The notes under the pieces were generated by a model. That model saw only the letters and a list, made by a program, of their open reading frames with translations. It was not told the DNA's origin and did not search any database. From positions 339,400 through 403,399 of the forward strand of contig NZ_NRCW01000002.1 in the NCBI RefSeq assembly GCF_003130075.1: DNA of 64,000 bases. The letters are read 5' to 3'. Below are positions 50,451-59,807 of this stretch, one piece after another. The translations under genes and the position numbers were made by a program. The first letter of the stretch is position 1. Each line of letters opens with the position of its first letter. The DNA comes from Aggregatibacter segnis (lineage in GTDB: Bacteria; Pseudomonadota; Gammaproteobacteria; Enterobacterales; Pasteurellaceae).

Positions 50451-50720
50451 TTATCGATTAAAATAGGCAGACAATTTTTCTTCAAATTCACTGACACTCA
50501 CAATATTTTTCACGATGACGATTTTTTCCATCGGAATTGAACTGCTTTGTGCAATGTCGCTCGCCATAATAAACACATCCGCATCATTTACTGTCACCGA
50601 TGCCAAATCCGTATGAGCCACTTCAGCATCAATCCCCAATTTAGCGAGTGTCTTTTTAGCATTCATTTCCATCATAAAGCTGCTTCCTAAACCGGAACCG
50701 CAAACTGCCATTATTTTCAT
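50451..50720 (-). CDS. ulaB: PTS ascorbate-type transporter IIB subunit
   Basis: An 89-residue cytoplasmic IIB protein. Its N-terminal CGSGLGSS loop (VCGSGLGSSFMMEMN) holds the cysteine that is phosphorylated and hands phosphate to the sugar. The rest fits the lactose/ascorbate IIB fold (DADVFIMASDIAQ). It lies 17 bp before ulaA and 18 bp after the IIA remnant. Confidence 0.92.
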   Translation of the reverse strand: MKIMAVCGSGLGSSFMMEMNAKKTLAKLGIDAEVAHTDLASVTVNDADVFIMASDIAQSSSIPMEKIVIVKNIVSVSEFEEKLSAYFNR

Positions 50721-50738
50721 AATTTTTCTCCTATTGGG

Positions 50739-50990
50739 TTAATCATAATTAATGACTTCTGATATAGCTGACACATCGAAAGAATTAGCGAAATGTTTCA
50801 TCACAACTGGTGGTGTACTTAAAAAATAAGACTCACTTTCATCATAAAGTGGGGAACGTCGTTCAAGATAGGGGGATGCTATCAACGTAGATTTGTGTCG
50901 CGATTTTGTAGCGATTAGCTCTGTCTGCTGCCATGTTTCAGCAGTATTCGAGAATTGAATTAGAGAAAGGGGCAAATGATCTTTTAGCAT
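50739..50990 (-). pseudogene. Probable decayed IIA gene of the PTS
   Basis: An 83-codon frame begins MLKDHLPLSLIQFSNTAETWQQ, which resembles the start of UlaC-type IIA proteins. It continues to SESYFLSTPPVVMKHFA, which lines up with YF-LxPG-xAMPHA, including the phosphorylated histidine. It then passes directly to FDVSAISEVINYD, like a IIA C-terminus. A normal IIA is about 150 residues, so roughly 65 residues after the histidine are missing. I read it as a IIA gene with an internal deletion. It stands first in the PTS operon. The relation is from my reading of the motif and not from a search. Confidence 0.5.
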
Positions 50991-51126
50991 AGTTCATCCC
51001 TGTTCCTGGATAATCGAATCCAGTCTATTGTGGAATGATGCTATTGATCAATGCATAGGTTCTAAAACTGTGATCGGAGCAACATTTTGATAAGAGAATA
51101 CGGTGATATAGCAACACTAAATTAAC

Positions 51127-51186
51127 AAAAAAGTGCGGTCAAGATTTCCAGCGCGTTAAAACGCCCCGAAAAATGACCGCACTTTT
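51127..51186 (-). terminator. Terminator of uup (uptake-signal pair)
   Basis: AAAAAAGTGCGGTCA (51127-51141) and TGACCGCACTTTT (51174-51186) pair across about 30 bases, 25 bases past the uup stop. Confidence 0.6.
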
Positions 51187-51211
51187 CTTGCATTAAATAC
51201 ACGGAAACTGA

Positions 51212-53155
51212 CTATTTCCCTTCCGCCAAATTTTTCTTTTCTTCCAATTCTTCCCAACGCATAAACGCGGTTTCCAGTTCTGCTTCGGCATCTGCCAACC
51301 CTTTCAGTTTGGCATCCGTGACATCGTGAGATTGTTGGAAGAAATTCGGGTCGCCGATTTCGGTTTGAAGTGCGGTGATTTTTTCTTCTAAATCTTCCAA
51401 CAGTTGCGGAAGTTGTTCCAGTTCACGCTGTTCTTTGTAAGAAAGTTTAACGGATTTGGGTTTATTGGAAACCGATTTATTTTCCACCGCACTTTCTTCT
51501 TTTTTCGGCGTCACTTTTTTCTGTGCCGCAGTATTCTGTTCTGCTTTTTGAGCAAAATAATTGGCTTGTTGCTGTTTGGCATCGAAGAAGCCACCAACGT
51601 ATTTGTTCAACACACCGTTGCCTTCAAAGATGTAACATTCCGTAGCGGTGTTGTCGATGAATTGACGGTCGTGGCTGACGATGAGCAATGTGCCTTGGTA
51701 ATCTGTGAGGATTTCCTCCAAAAGCTCTAAGGTTTCTACGTCCAAATCGTTAGTCGGTTCATCGAGAATCAATAAATTATTCGGTTTCAATAATAATTTT
51801 GCCAATAACAAGCGGTTACGTTCACCTCCGGAAAGGGCTTTTACCGGCGTCATGGCGCGTTTCGGTGGGAACAAGAAATCTTGCAAATAACCCAACACAT
51901 GGCGTTTGATGCCGTTGACTTCCACGTCCTGCTTGCCATCGGCGACGTTATCCATCACGGATTTTTCCGGATCAAGATCGGCACGATATTGATCAAAATA
52001 GGCAATGTCTAATTTGGTTCCACAGCGAATGGAGCCGCTTGTGGGTTGAATTTCACCGAGCAGCAATTTGATAAAGGTGGTTTTACCACACCCGTTCGGG
52101 CCGACTAAAGCGATTTTGTCGCCGCGTAAAATGGTGGTACTAAAATCGTTAAGTAATTGTTTGCCGTCAATGTTGTAACTGACGTTTTCCATTTCAAACA
52201 CGATTTTGCCGGAGCGGCTGGAGGTGTCTAATTGCAATTTTGCGGTGCCCATCACATCACGACGTTGGCGACGTTCTTCGCGCATGGCTTTTAACGCGCG
52301 TACGCGTCCTTCGTTACGGGTGCGACGGGCTTTGATGCCTTGGCGAATCCATACTTCTTCTTGTGCCAAGCGTTTATCAAATAGCTCATTTTGTAACGCT
52401 TCTACCCGTAAGTTTTCTTCTTTAGTGGTGAGATATAAATCGTAGTTACCGGGATAAGAAACCAATTTGCCGCGATCTAAATCCACGATGCGAGTCGCCA
52501 TTTTGCGAATGAAAGAACGGTCGTGAGAAATAAACACAATGCTCCCGCCAAATTCCATCAGGAAATTTTCTAGCCATTCAATGGCATCCACGTCCAAGTG
52601 GTTAGTCGGCTCATCCAACAACAGTACATCCGGATTACACACCAAGGCACGCGCCAAAGCAGCTTTACGCAACCAACCACCGGATAAATCAGCAAGTTTC
52701 GTATTCGGATTTAATTCCAATTTTTGTAACACTTCATTGATTTTATTTTCAAATTGCCAACCGTTAGCGTGTTCCAATTTAGCTTGAATTTGGGCAAGCT
52801 GATTTAACGTCTGATCGCTGTAATGCTGCTCTAGCTGCACGGAAATATGATGGTATTCCTTCAATAAATCCGCCAAATGCTCAATCCCTTCCGCCACATA
52901 ATCAAACACATTGCCTTCTGCATGGCGCGGCGGATCCTGCTCTAAGCGGGACACTACCAAGTCTTTTTCATACTGCACTTTGCCATCATCCATGATGACA
53001 TCGCCGGCAATAATTTTAAGCAACGTAGATTTGCCTGCGCCATTGCGGCCGACTAAACAGACGCGTTCGTTAGGTTCGATATGTAACTCCGCATGATCCA
53101 ATAAAGGGGCGTCGCTGAAAGAAAGATATCCGTTGGTTAAGCTGATAAGTGCCAC
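51212..53155 (-). CDS. uup: ABC-F ATPase Uup
   Basis: Uup is a soluble ABC-F protein with two ATPase domains, linked to ribosome or DNA-repair functions, and loss raises transposon excision in E. coli. The 647-residue product has Walker A GRNGAGKST (near residue 37) and GPNGCGKTT (near residue 353), signature motifs LSGGW and LSGGE, and a C-terminal coiled coil (residues 560-647, rich in E, K and L). No membrane segment is seen. An uptake signal encodes S-A-V before the coiled coil. Confidence 0.95.
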   Translation of the reverse strand: MALISLTNGYLSFSDAPLLDHAELHIEPNERVCLVGRNGAGKSTLLKIIAGDVIMDDGKVQYEKDLVVSRLEQDPPRHAEGNVFDYVAEGIEHLADLLKEYHHISVQLEQHYSDQTLNQLAQIQAKLEHANGWQFENKINEVLQKLELNPNTKLADLSGGWLRKAALARALVCNPDVLLLDEPTNHLDVDAIEWLENFLMEFGGSIVFISHDRSFIRKMATRIVDLDRGKLVSYPGNYDLYLTTKEENLRVEALQNELFDKRLAQEEVWIRQGIKARRTRNEGRVRALKAMREERRQRRDVMGTAKLQLDTSSRSGKIVFEMENVSYNIDGKQLLNDFSTTILRGDKIALVGPNGCGKTTFIKLLLGEIQPTSGSIRCGTKLDIAYFDQYRADLDPEKSVMDNVADGKQDVEVNGIKRHVLGYLQDFLFPPKRAMTPVKALSGGERNRLLLAKLLLKPNNLLILDEPTNDLDVETLELLEEILTDYQGTLLIVSHDRQFIDNTATECYIFEGNGVLNKYVGGFFDAKQQQANYFAQKAEQNTAAQKKVTPKKEESAVENKSVSNKPKSVKLSYKEQRELEQLPQLLEDLEEKITALQTEIGDPNFFQQSHDVTDAKLKGLADAEAELETAFMRWEELEEKKNLAEGK

Positions 53156-53258
53156 AAAAAAATCCTATAAAAAATGAGAAAAAGAGTGATGAAATGGCTT
53201 ATGCTTCGACAAGCTCAGCAACCGCCATTTCACATTTATGATAAATAACGACCGCACT

Positions 53259-54611
53259 TTAAAGTTGCTGATACACTTTCAATGCATACGCATCCGACAT
53301 GCCGGCAATGTAATCGCAAATCACGCGTTTTTTGCCGTTTTCTTCTGCATTCCGCCAGCGGTTGGCGGTGTTGGTTGGGAGTAAGCGTTGTGGATCTGAA
53401 TCAAAAATTTGAAACAGTTCCGTCAAAATACGCTGACCTTTGTATTCTACACGTTGAGTTTCCACGTTATTAATCACGTATTTCTGGACAAAATTTTTGA
53501 ACACTTTCAATACATCCACCACTTCCGACGGTAATTCGGCGTTATAACGCAACAGCGGATCGGTAAATTCAGGCTGAATTTTCCAACGCACATTAGTGAT
53601 GAAATAATTTACTAACGCACCGATAGCGTTTTTGCGTAAGTAATGTTGATCGGAAAACAGTTTTGTACTGATATCTTCAATATATTGTCGCATCCAATCT
53701 GATTGACAGTCTTTCAATGCATTCAAGGCCTCTTGCCATTGCTGTACATTGACCACACCGACGACGATGGCATCTTCCAAATCATGCACGCCATAAGCGA
53801 TGTCATCCGCTAGCTCCATAATGCTACAGTCGAGGGATTTAAAACGAGTCTTTAAAATCTCTTGCGGATTTGACCGCACTTTTTGGAGTAAACCGAATAA
53901 CGCACGATCACTTTCAGAAAGCGGCTCGAGCAACCAGTTAAACATGTCAAGATCGTCACGGAATAATCCTTTCCCGGGCCGCCAGTCAGCGATTTTGACA
54001 TAACGAGGATCACTGTGTTGGCTTTCAGCGAATTGATCATATTGCGCGGAAGAGACATCCAAAATGGTCGGGTATTTCACAATGCCAAGAATGGTGCGAC
54101 GGGTTAAATTCATGCCGGCATTAGGCGTGTAAGGTTCAAGCTTGGTGAGCAACCGAAAGGTCTGCGCATTGCCTTCAAAACCGCCATTATTGCGCATCAT
54201 ATAATTCAGTGCGACCTCGCCACCATGCCCAAAAGGCGGATGGCCTATGTCGTGCGCAAAACACAAACTTTCGATTAAATCATTGGTGGGCAACAAAGGG
54301 CTAAGTTGCTTTTGCAACTCGCTTTTATCCTGAGACAGTTGTTGTGCCAAGGTAGCAAAGGCTTCAGCAAATTTCAGTTGCGCCACAAGGCTGCTGCCAA
54401 TTTGTGCCACTTCTAAAGAATGGGTTAATCGAGTGCGGTAAAAATCATTTTCGCCCACGGCATGAATTTGCGTTTTTGCTTGTAAACAACGAAAAGCGGC
54501 GGAATGAAGAATACGCCCGCGATCACGACGAAACGGCGGGCGGTGGTCTTTTTCCCGTGGTTTATCGTCAATAAAACGTTGCTGCCAACAGGGATTAATT
54601 TGATTTTTCAT
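53259..54611 (-). CDS. dgt: dGTP triphosphohydrolase-like (HD domain)
   Basis: A dNTPase of the HD family that would hydrolyse dGTP or other dNTPs to nucleoside plus triphosphate. The 450-residue product has the metal ligands in [12 protein letters not shown] and [16 protein letters not shown] (near residues 65 and 115) and [16 protein letters not shown]. The start ATG 54611 lies 1 bp after the lrgB stop, so it is likely translated with that gene. The E. coli enzyme is longer (505). Confidence 0.93.
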   Translation of the reverse strand: MKNQINPCWQQRFIDDKPREKDHRPPFRRDRGRILHSAAFRCLQAKTQIHAVGENDFYRTRLTHSLEVAQIGSSLVAQLKFAEAFATLAQQLSQDKSELQKQLSPLLPTNDLIESLCFAHDIGHPPFGHGGEVALNYMMRNNGGFEGNAQTFRLLTKLEPYTPNAGMNLTRRTILGIVKYPTILDVSSAQYDQFAESQHSDPRYVKIADWRPGKGLFRDDLDMFNWLLEPLSESDRALFGLLQKVRSNPQEILKTRFKSLDCSIMELADDIAYGVHDLEDAIVVGVVNVQQWQEALNALKDCQSDWMRQYIEDISTKLFSDQHYLRKNAIGALVNYFITNVRWKIQPEFTDPLLRYNAELPSEVVDVLKVFKNFVQKYVINNVETQRVEYKGQRILTELFQIFDSDPQRLLPTNTANRWRNAEENGKKRVICDYIAGMSDAYALKVYQQL

Positions 54612-54612
54612 G

Positions 54613-55308
54613 CTATACCAATACGTAGATCAATTTGAAGACAAAAGGTGCCAAAATTGAGCTAATGATACCGCACAATACTAAAGAAATGGAACTGTAA
54701 CTCCCTGCTTTTGCATTATTTTCCATGCAACTGACCGTGCCTAACGCATGAGAAACAGCCCCAACGGATAAACCGATCGCTTCTTGATTTTTTAAGCCAA
54801 TTTTTTTTAAGAGTAAATAGCCGAAAATGGATCCTTGCAAACCGGCAACGACGACCCCAACAGCGGCCACCGAAGGAATCCCGCCCAAATTTTCAGATAC
54901 TGCCATGGCAATCGGTGTAGTAATAGATTTCGGTAAAATAGTCGCCACAATATCCGGTTTCGCCCCCAGAAGTAATGCCAATACGGCGCCGCTAATCATA
55001 GATAAAAGAGAAGCAGAGACGGTGGTAATCAAAATGATTTGCCAATGACGACCAATTTGACGAATTTGTTCATATAACGGCACCGCCAACGCAACAATAC
55101 TCACGCCCAATAAATTATTCAGCGGCGCATTACCGACCATATAGGTGTCATAAGGCAGATGAAATGCCAACAAGATAGCCACTAACATTAGCACGGTTAA
55201 CACAAAGCTATTTAATACCACCGATTTCCAACGTTGATTGATTTTCACCGCCAAAACAAAAGCAAGAATTGTCAATAATGTATAAGCATAAACAAAATAA
55301 GACATCAT
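54613..55308 (-). CDS. yohK: LrgB/CidB-type membrane protein
   Basis: A 231-residue membrane protein with about six or seven segments, related to LrgB/CidB/YohK, which work with a holin-like partner. Typical stretches are [18 protein letters not shown] and [20 protein letters not shown]. It overlaps lrgA by 4 bp (ATGA) and is followed 1 bp later by dgt. Its job in this organism is unknown; a role in murein hydrolase control is known from Staphylococcus and may not apply here. Confidence 0.88.
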   Translation of the reverse strand: MMSYFVYAYTLLTILAFVLAVKINQRWKSVVLNSFVLTVLMLVAILLAFHLPYDTYMVGNAPLNNLLGVSIVALAVPLYEQIRQIGRHWQIILITTVSASLLSMISGAVLALLLGAKPDIVATILPKSITTPIAMAVSENLGGIPSVAAVGVVVAGLQGSIFGYLLLKKIGLKNQEAIGLSVGAVSHALGTVSCMENNAKAGSYSSISLVLCGIISSILAPFVFKLIYVLV

Positions 55309-55715
55309 TCCTCCTTCACCCGTTTTTTCATGATTTTATGTTTGAGATGTGTAAAGGATTTGAGGGAAAACAGATAGTCAGACACTAAACCGATCACAAC
55401 CAAGGTCACGCAAGTACTGACAATATTCGGCACTAATAATTCTTTCATTTGATCCATGAGCAAGCCGGAATATTTGACGATTCCCACACTGACCGGCACA
55501 AATAATAACGCCATATAACGAATTAAAAGACGGGAGGAAAACATCACCCACTCCACTTTGACGATACGTAACATCAAGCAGGTAAACAGTAACAATAATC
55601 CCCAAATACTCGATGGAATACCAATAGGAACGTAATGGGCGATAAGTTCGCCCAAATACAACATGAAATACAATACAAGCAACGATCTGACTAAATCAAA
55701 AACTTTCCGATACAT
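55305..55715 (-). CDS. yohJ: LrgA/CidA-type holin-like membrane protein
   Basis: A 136-residue membrane protein with four predicted segments and a positively charged C-terminus (KKRVKEE), typical of the LrgA/CidA/YohJ family. Motifs include GIPSSIWGLLLLF and FVPVSVGIVKY. It is the first gene of the lrgA-lrgB-dgt operon. No LytSR-like regulator is in the window. Confidence 0.87.
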   Translation of the reverse strand: MYRKVFDLVRSLLVLYFMLYLGELIAHYVPIGIPSSIWGLLLLFTCLMLRIVKVEWVMFSSRLLIRYMALLFVPVSVGIVKYSGLLMDQMKELLVPNIVSTCVTLVVIGLVSDYLFSLKSFTHLKHKIMKKRVKEE

Positions 55716-55905
55716 TATAAAAACTCAACTTTTTTTTAAACTTTAAAATAATTTTACTCCTATTTAGTTAGGAGGGGAATTTTTTATTCAAAACGTGGAG
55801 GGAGTAACGCCAGAAAAAGAAAAAAGTGCGGTGAACATTTCACAGATAAAAAATCATCAAATGTGTTGAATTTTATACAGTTAAATAAAATTACAAAGTT
55901 TTTAC

Positions 55906-55933
55906 TTGCAACTGAAATACAATCCCTTATAAT
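55906..55933 (+). promoter_or_regulatory. Promoter of tRNA-Leu
   Basis: TTGCAA (55906-55911) and TATAAT (55928-55933) are 16 bp apart, about 32 bp before the tRNA. Confidence 0.8.
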
Positions 55934-55964
55934 ACCGCTCGTTTTTACGAGACTTATCAGTGTT

Positions 55965-56050
55965 GCCTGGGTGGCGAAATTGGTAGACGCAGCGGATTCA
56001 AAATCCGCCGTTGAATAAACGTGTCGGTTCGAGTCCGACCCTAGGCACCA
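55965..56050 (+). tRNA. leuX: tRNA-Leu (CAA)
   Basis: An 86-base tRNA with an encoded CCA end. GCCTGGG pairs with CCTAGGC (one G-U). The anticodon loop TTCAAAA gives CAA, reading TTG. The long variable arm typical of leucine tRNAs is present (GTTGAATAAACGTGTC region), and the T-arm GGTTCGAGTCC is normal. It stands alone as a single tRNA unit. Confidence 0.96.
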
Positions 56051-56071
56051 ATGATAAGTTTCTGAAAAATG

Positions 56072-56098
56072 AAAGCTGCGGTAAAACGCAGCTTTTTT
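56072..56098 (+). terminator. Terminator of tRNA-Leu
   Basis: AAAGCTGCG and CGCAGCTTT (56072-56095) pair around GTAAAA, followed by T's. Confidence 0.85.
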
Positions 56099-56163
56099 TG
56101 TAACTGAATCTTCCCTTCCGCTTAAAATTTACCGAGAAAAACGACCGCACTTTTAATGTGCTA

Positions 56164-56640
56164 ATGATTATGCCACAAGGATTTTTCTGCATTCTACTGT
56201 TGCTACTCTCTTTTACACTTCAGGCAAAAACGCTTACTTGTCGTGTTGTAGGCATCACTGATGGCGACACCTTTAGCTGCCTAACCACAAATAACCAACA
56301 GATAAAAGTACGTTTAGCCGAAATTGACGCCCCTGAGCATAACCAACCTTTCGGTAAAAAATCTCGTCAACGACTCGCTTCACTCATTCACCAACGACAT
56401 GTCAAACTGGCGGTTACAGGAGAAGATCGTTATCATCGCACGTTAGCCACGGTATATAATTCCCAAAGGCAAAATGTCAATTTAATCATGGTGCAGCAAG
56501 GCATGGCCTGGGCATATAAACAATATGCGACGACACCCATTTATGCCCAAGCCGAACAAATTGCCCAAAATAAACGCCTTGGTTTATGGCAGGATCGTTC
56601 TCCAATTGAACCGCACTTATGGCGTCATTCCAAAAGGTAA
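56164..56640 (+). CDS. Thermonuclease-family (SNase) exported nuclease
   Basis: A small nuclease of the staphylococcal-nuclease fold with a likely signal peptide (FFCILLLLLSFTLQAK, first 23 residues). The catalytic residues are visible in GDTFSC (Asp), VRLAEIDAPE (Arg and Asp/Glu) and GEDRYHRTLATVY (Glu/Arg). It is probably periplasmic or secreted. The start is uncertain between GTG 56158, ATG 56164 and ATG 56170; no good ribosome site helps. An uptake signal encodes E-P-H-L near the C-terminus. Confidence 0.85.
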   Translation: MIMPQGFFCILLLLLSFTLQAKTLTCRVVGITDGDTFSCLTTNNQQIKVRLAEIDAPEHNQPFGKKSRQRLASLIHQRHVKLAVTGEDRYHRTLATVYNSQRQNVNLIMVQQGMAWAYKQYATTPIYAQAEQIAQNKRLGLWQDRSPIEPHLWRHSKR

Positions 56641-56645
56641 ATTAC

Positions 56646-57845
56646 ATGAATTTTGAGCCTATGACATTTCGTCAATATTTTCCTTATTTCACGCATAACG
56701 ATGCGGTGGTGTATTTAGATAACGCTGCAACAACATTAAAACCACAATGTCTCATTGATGCCACGGTGGATTTTTACCGGTCTGCCGGTTCGGTGCACCG
56801 TAGCCAATATGATGAAAAACAGACCGCACTTTACGAGCAAGCTCGTACTCGTGTAAAACACCTCATTAATGCGGAAGATGAACAAGCGGTCATTTGGACA
56901 TCTGGCACTACTCAAGGGATTAATACCGTTGCAAATGGCTTATTGCCACATCTAAAGACAGGCGATGAAATCATTATTAGTGAAGCGGATCATCACGCCA
57001 ATTTCGTTACTTGGCATCAAATTGCCGAAAAAAGCGGGGCAAAACTTCATGTATTACCGATTGATGATAGTTGGTTAATTAACACCGAAACCTTGCTAAA
57101 ACAATTAAATCCAAACACTAAACTAGTGGCGTTAAATTTTGCATCGAATGTCACCGGTACTCAGCAACCTGTCAAACAACTGATTCAGCACATTCGAGAC
57201 AAGAGTTCTGCCTTAGTTTTGTTAGATGCCGCGCAAGCGATTAGCCACATTAAAATCGACCTAGCTGAATTAGATGCCGATTTTATTGCTTTTTCCGCCC
57301 ATAAAATTTACGGACCAACCGGACTTGGCGTGTTAAGCGGAAAATTATCCTCACTCAATTTGCTACAACCGCTACAATATGGCGGTAAAATGATCAGCAA
57401 AGTCAGCAAAGAGCAAATTACGTTTTCAGCGTTGCCTTACCGTTTAGAAGCCGGCACTCCCAATATTTCCGCCGTCATTGGTTTCAACGCAGTGTTAGCG
57501 TGGCTAAGCCAATGGGATATTGCAGAAATGGAATCCTCCGCTGTACATTTAGCAGAAATTACCCGCAAGCGCTTAAGCCAGTATGAAAAATGTAAACTCT
57601 TTAATTCGCCACAACCAAGTTCGGTGGTCAGTTTCGTTTTTGAAGACATTAATGCTTCCGATTTAGCCACCTTACTCGCAGAACAACAGATTGCGCTACG
57701 CGTTGGAGAGCATTGTGCACAGCCTTATTTGGCGCGATTAGGGCAAACAGCTACGCTACGCTTATCTTTTGCGCCGTACAATGTAGCCTCAGAGGTCGAA
57801 ACCTTCTTTAACGCATTAGATAAAAGTTTAGAATTATTAAGATGA
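56646..57845 (+). CDS. csdA: Cysteine desulfurase CsdA
   Basis: CsdA removes sulfur from cysteine as a persulfide for CsdE. The 399-residue PLP enzyme has the lysine site FSAHKIYGPTGLGVL (near residue 222), the catalytic cysteine loop GEHCAQPYL (near residue 356) and the SEADHHANFVTW pyridoxal-binding segment. ATG 56646 is used; a longer frame from 56619 overlaps the nuclease. The stop overlaps csdE by 4 bp. Confidence 0.95.
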   Translation: MNFEPMTFRQYFPYFTHNDAVVYLDNAATTLKPQCLIDATVDFYRSAGSVHRSQYDEKQTALYEQARTRVKHLINAEDEQAVIWTSGTTQGINTVANGLLPHLKTGDEIIISEADHHANFVTWHQIAEKSGAKLHVLPIDDSWLINTETLLKQLNPNTKLVALNFASNVTGTQQPVKQLIQHIRDKSSALVLLDAAQAISHIKIDLAELDADFIAFSAHKIYGPTGLGVLSGKLSSLNLLQPLQYGGKMISKVSKEQITFSALPYRLEAGTPNISAVIGFNAVLAWLSQWDIAEMESSAVHLAEITRKRLSQYEKCKLFNSPQPSSVVSFVFEDINASDLATLLAEQQIALRVGEHCAQPYLARLGQTATLRLSFAPYNVASEVETFFNALDKSLELLR

Positions 57846-58222
57846 ATATTGAACAACAATTAGTTGAAACAAAACATTGGGAAGATCGCTATCGCTTGAT
57901 TATTCAAGCTGGAAAAAACCTTCCTGAGCCAAACGAAGAAGAATTGGCAACGATGCAAAGCATTCCGGGCTGTGAAGTGCAAGTCTGGTTTAAATTCACC
58001 GAAAAAACGGACCGCACTTTTCACTTTCAAGCTTACAGCGAAGCACGCATTATGAATGGCTTGTTGTGGATTTTGTTGCAACGTATTGAAAATCAACCTG
58101 CAGAGGTTTTACGCCAATTTGACCTAACCGCTTATTTCAATGCATTAGGCATTGCTCAACGGTTAAGTTCCACTCGATTAAATGGTTTGAAGCATATTGA
58201 AAAAATTTTGCATCACTTATAA
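57842..58222 (+). CDS. csdE: CsdE sulfur acceptor (SufE family)
   Basis: CsdE takes the persulfide sulfur from CsdA and passes it on. The 126-residue product has the acceptor cysteine in SIPGCEVQVWF (near residue 42) and the SSTRLNGLKHIEKIL C-terminus of the SufE fold. It overlaps csdA by ATGA. An uptake signal lies inside the gene (near 58011). Confidence 0.93.
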   Translation: MNIEQQLVETKHWEDRYRLIIQAGKNLPEPNEEELATMQSIPGCEVQVWFKFTEKTDRTFHFQAYSEARIMNGLLWILLQRIENQPAEVLRQFDLTAYFNALGIAQRLSSTRLNGLKHIEKILHHL

Positions 58223-58226
58223 ATAA

Positions 58227-58254
58227 AAAAGCGCGAATAAACCGCGCTTTTTGT
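58227..58254. terminator. Bidirectional terminator between csdE and hldE
   Basis: AAAAGCGCG and CGCGCTTTT (58227-58251) pair around a short loop, between convergent genes. Confidence 0.85.
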
Positions 58255-58259
58255 TTGAG

Positions 58260-59690
58260 TTATTTTTCCAAATGCTTAATTTTCTTGATCACGTTCGATG
58301 TGGAAAAACCATTCTCAAAATTCAGCACTTTCACATCGCCACCGTTTGCCCAGACTTCTTTGCTACCGGCTATATCTTCCGGTTTATAGTCGCCGCCTTT
58401 CACCAATAAATCAGGCAATACTTCACCAATTAAACGTTGCGGCGTATCTTCATCAAAGGCAACCAACCAATCCACAGAAGAAAGACCGGCAAGCACAGCC
58501 ATTCTCGAGGCTAAATGATTAATCGGTCGTTCTTCACCTTTTAAGCGTTTTACCGATTCATCCGTATTCACAGCAACAATTAAACGATCACCTAGCTTAC
58601 GGGCATTTTCTAAGTAAGACACGTGACCAGGATGCAAAATATCAAAACACCCGTTTGTCATCACGATTTTCTCGCCACGATCTTTTGCCAATTTAACGGC
58701 TTGTTTCAATTCATCTTCAGTCATCACACCAAAACCGGTGGTAGTTCGTCCATGAATCGCATTTTCCAACTCGACAGTTGAAACGGTTGATGTGCCCAAT
58801 TTACCCACCACAATACCGGCGGCTACATTGGATAAATAACAGGCTTCTTCAAAACTACGCCCATCTGCTAACGCGATTGCAAGTACACTGATCACCGTAT
58901 CGCCGGCCCCTGTTACATCAAAGACTTCTTTTGCCTCTGTCGGCAAATGGAATACCGGTTGATTTGGACGCAATAAGGTCATGCCTTTTTCAGAACGTGT
59001 CACCAAAAGTGCGGTGAGATTGATGTCTGAAATGAGTTTCAGCCCCTTGTCGATAATATCTTGTTCGGAATGACATTTCCCCACGACAGCTTCAAATTCC
59101 GACATATTCGGCGTTAGCAAGGTTGCACCGCGATAACGTTCAAAATCAGTCCCTTTCGGATCGATCAATACCGGCACATTGGCATTGCGCGCAATTTGAA
59201 TCATTTTTTGTACATCATTTAAGGTGCCTTTGCCGTAATCCGAAAGCACTAAAGCACCGTAATTTTTGACCGCACTTTCTAATTTTTGTAATAAATTTTC
59301 GCTTGTCACATTTTGAAAGCCTTCTTCAAAATCAAGACGTAAAAGCTGTTGATGACGGGATAAAATACGTAACTTGGTAATCGTTGGATGGGTAGATAAT
59401 TGGACAAAGTTACAATCGATTTTTTGTTGTTGTAATAATGCGGTTAATGCAACACCCGCCTCATCCTGACCGGTCAAACCAAGCAACTGTACCGGCACAT
59501 TTAATGACGCAATGTTCATCGCCACGTTTGCTGCACCGCCCGCACGCTCTTCATTTTTCTGAACGCGTACCACCGGCACCGGCGCTTCCGGCGAAATTCG
59601 ATTGGTCGCACCAAACCAATAGCGATCCAACATCACATCGCCTAATACCAAAACTTTTGCCTGATTAAATTGTGCAGAATATTGACCCAT
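58260..59690 (-). CDS. hldE: Bifunctional heptose kinase/adenylyltransferase
   Basis: HldE makes the ADP-heptose precursor for the lipopolysaccharide core. The 476-residue product has an N-terminal PfkB-type kinase ([11 protein letters not shown] and [12 protein letters not shown], near residue 260) and a C-terminal cytidylyltransferase-type domain with the HxGH motif ([16 protein letters not shown], near residue 346). It is divergent from lpxL. An uptake signal encodes E-S-A-V in the kinase part. Confidence 0.97.
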   Translation of the reverse strand: MGQYSAQFNQAKVLVLGDVMLDRYWFGATNRISPEAPVPVVRVQKNEERAGGAANVAMNIASLNVPVQLLGLTGQDEAGVALTALLQQQKIDCNFVQLSTHPTITKLRILSRHQQLLRLDFEEGFQNVTSENLLQKLESAVKNYGALVLSDYGKGTLNDVQKMIQIARNANVPVLIDPKGTDFERYRGATLLTPNMSEFEAVVGKCHSEQDIIDKGLKLISDINLTALLVTRSEKGMTLLRPNQPVFHLPTEAKEVFDVTGAGDTVISVLAIALADGRSFEEACYLSNVAAGIVVGKLGTSTVSTVELENAIHGRTTTGFGVMTEDELKQAVKLAKDRGEKIVMTNGCFDILHPGHVSYLENARKLGDRLIVAVNTDESVKRLKGEERPINHLASRMAVLAGLSSVDWLVAFDEDTPQRLIGEVLPDLLVKGGDYKPEDIAGSKEVWANGGDVKVLNFENGFSTSNVIKKIKHLEK

Positions 59691-59807
59691 TTGATTTTCT
59701 CTTAACTTATTGAAATAAAAAATTTTGCTAATATTACCACAAGGGAAATGCTATTTCCTAAAAATTCCGTTAAACTAAAAACCAATTGAAGTCACCCTGT
59801 AATCCTT

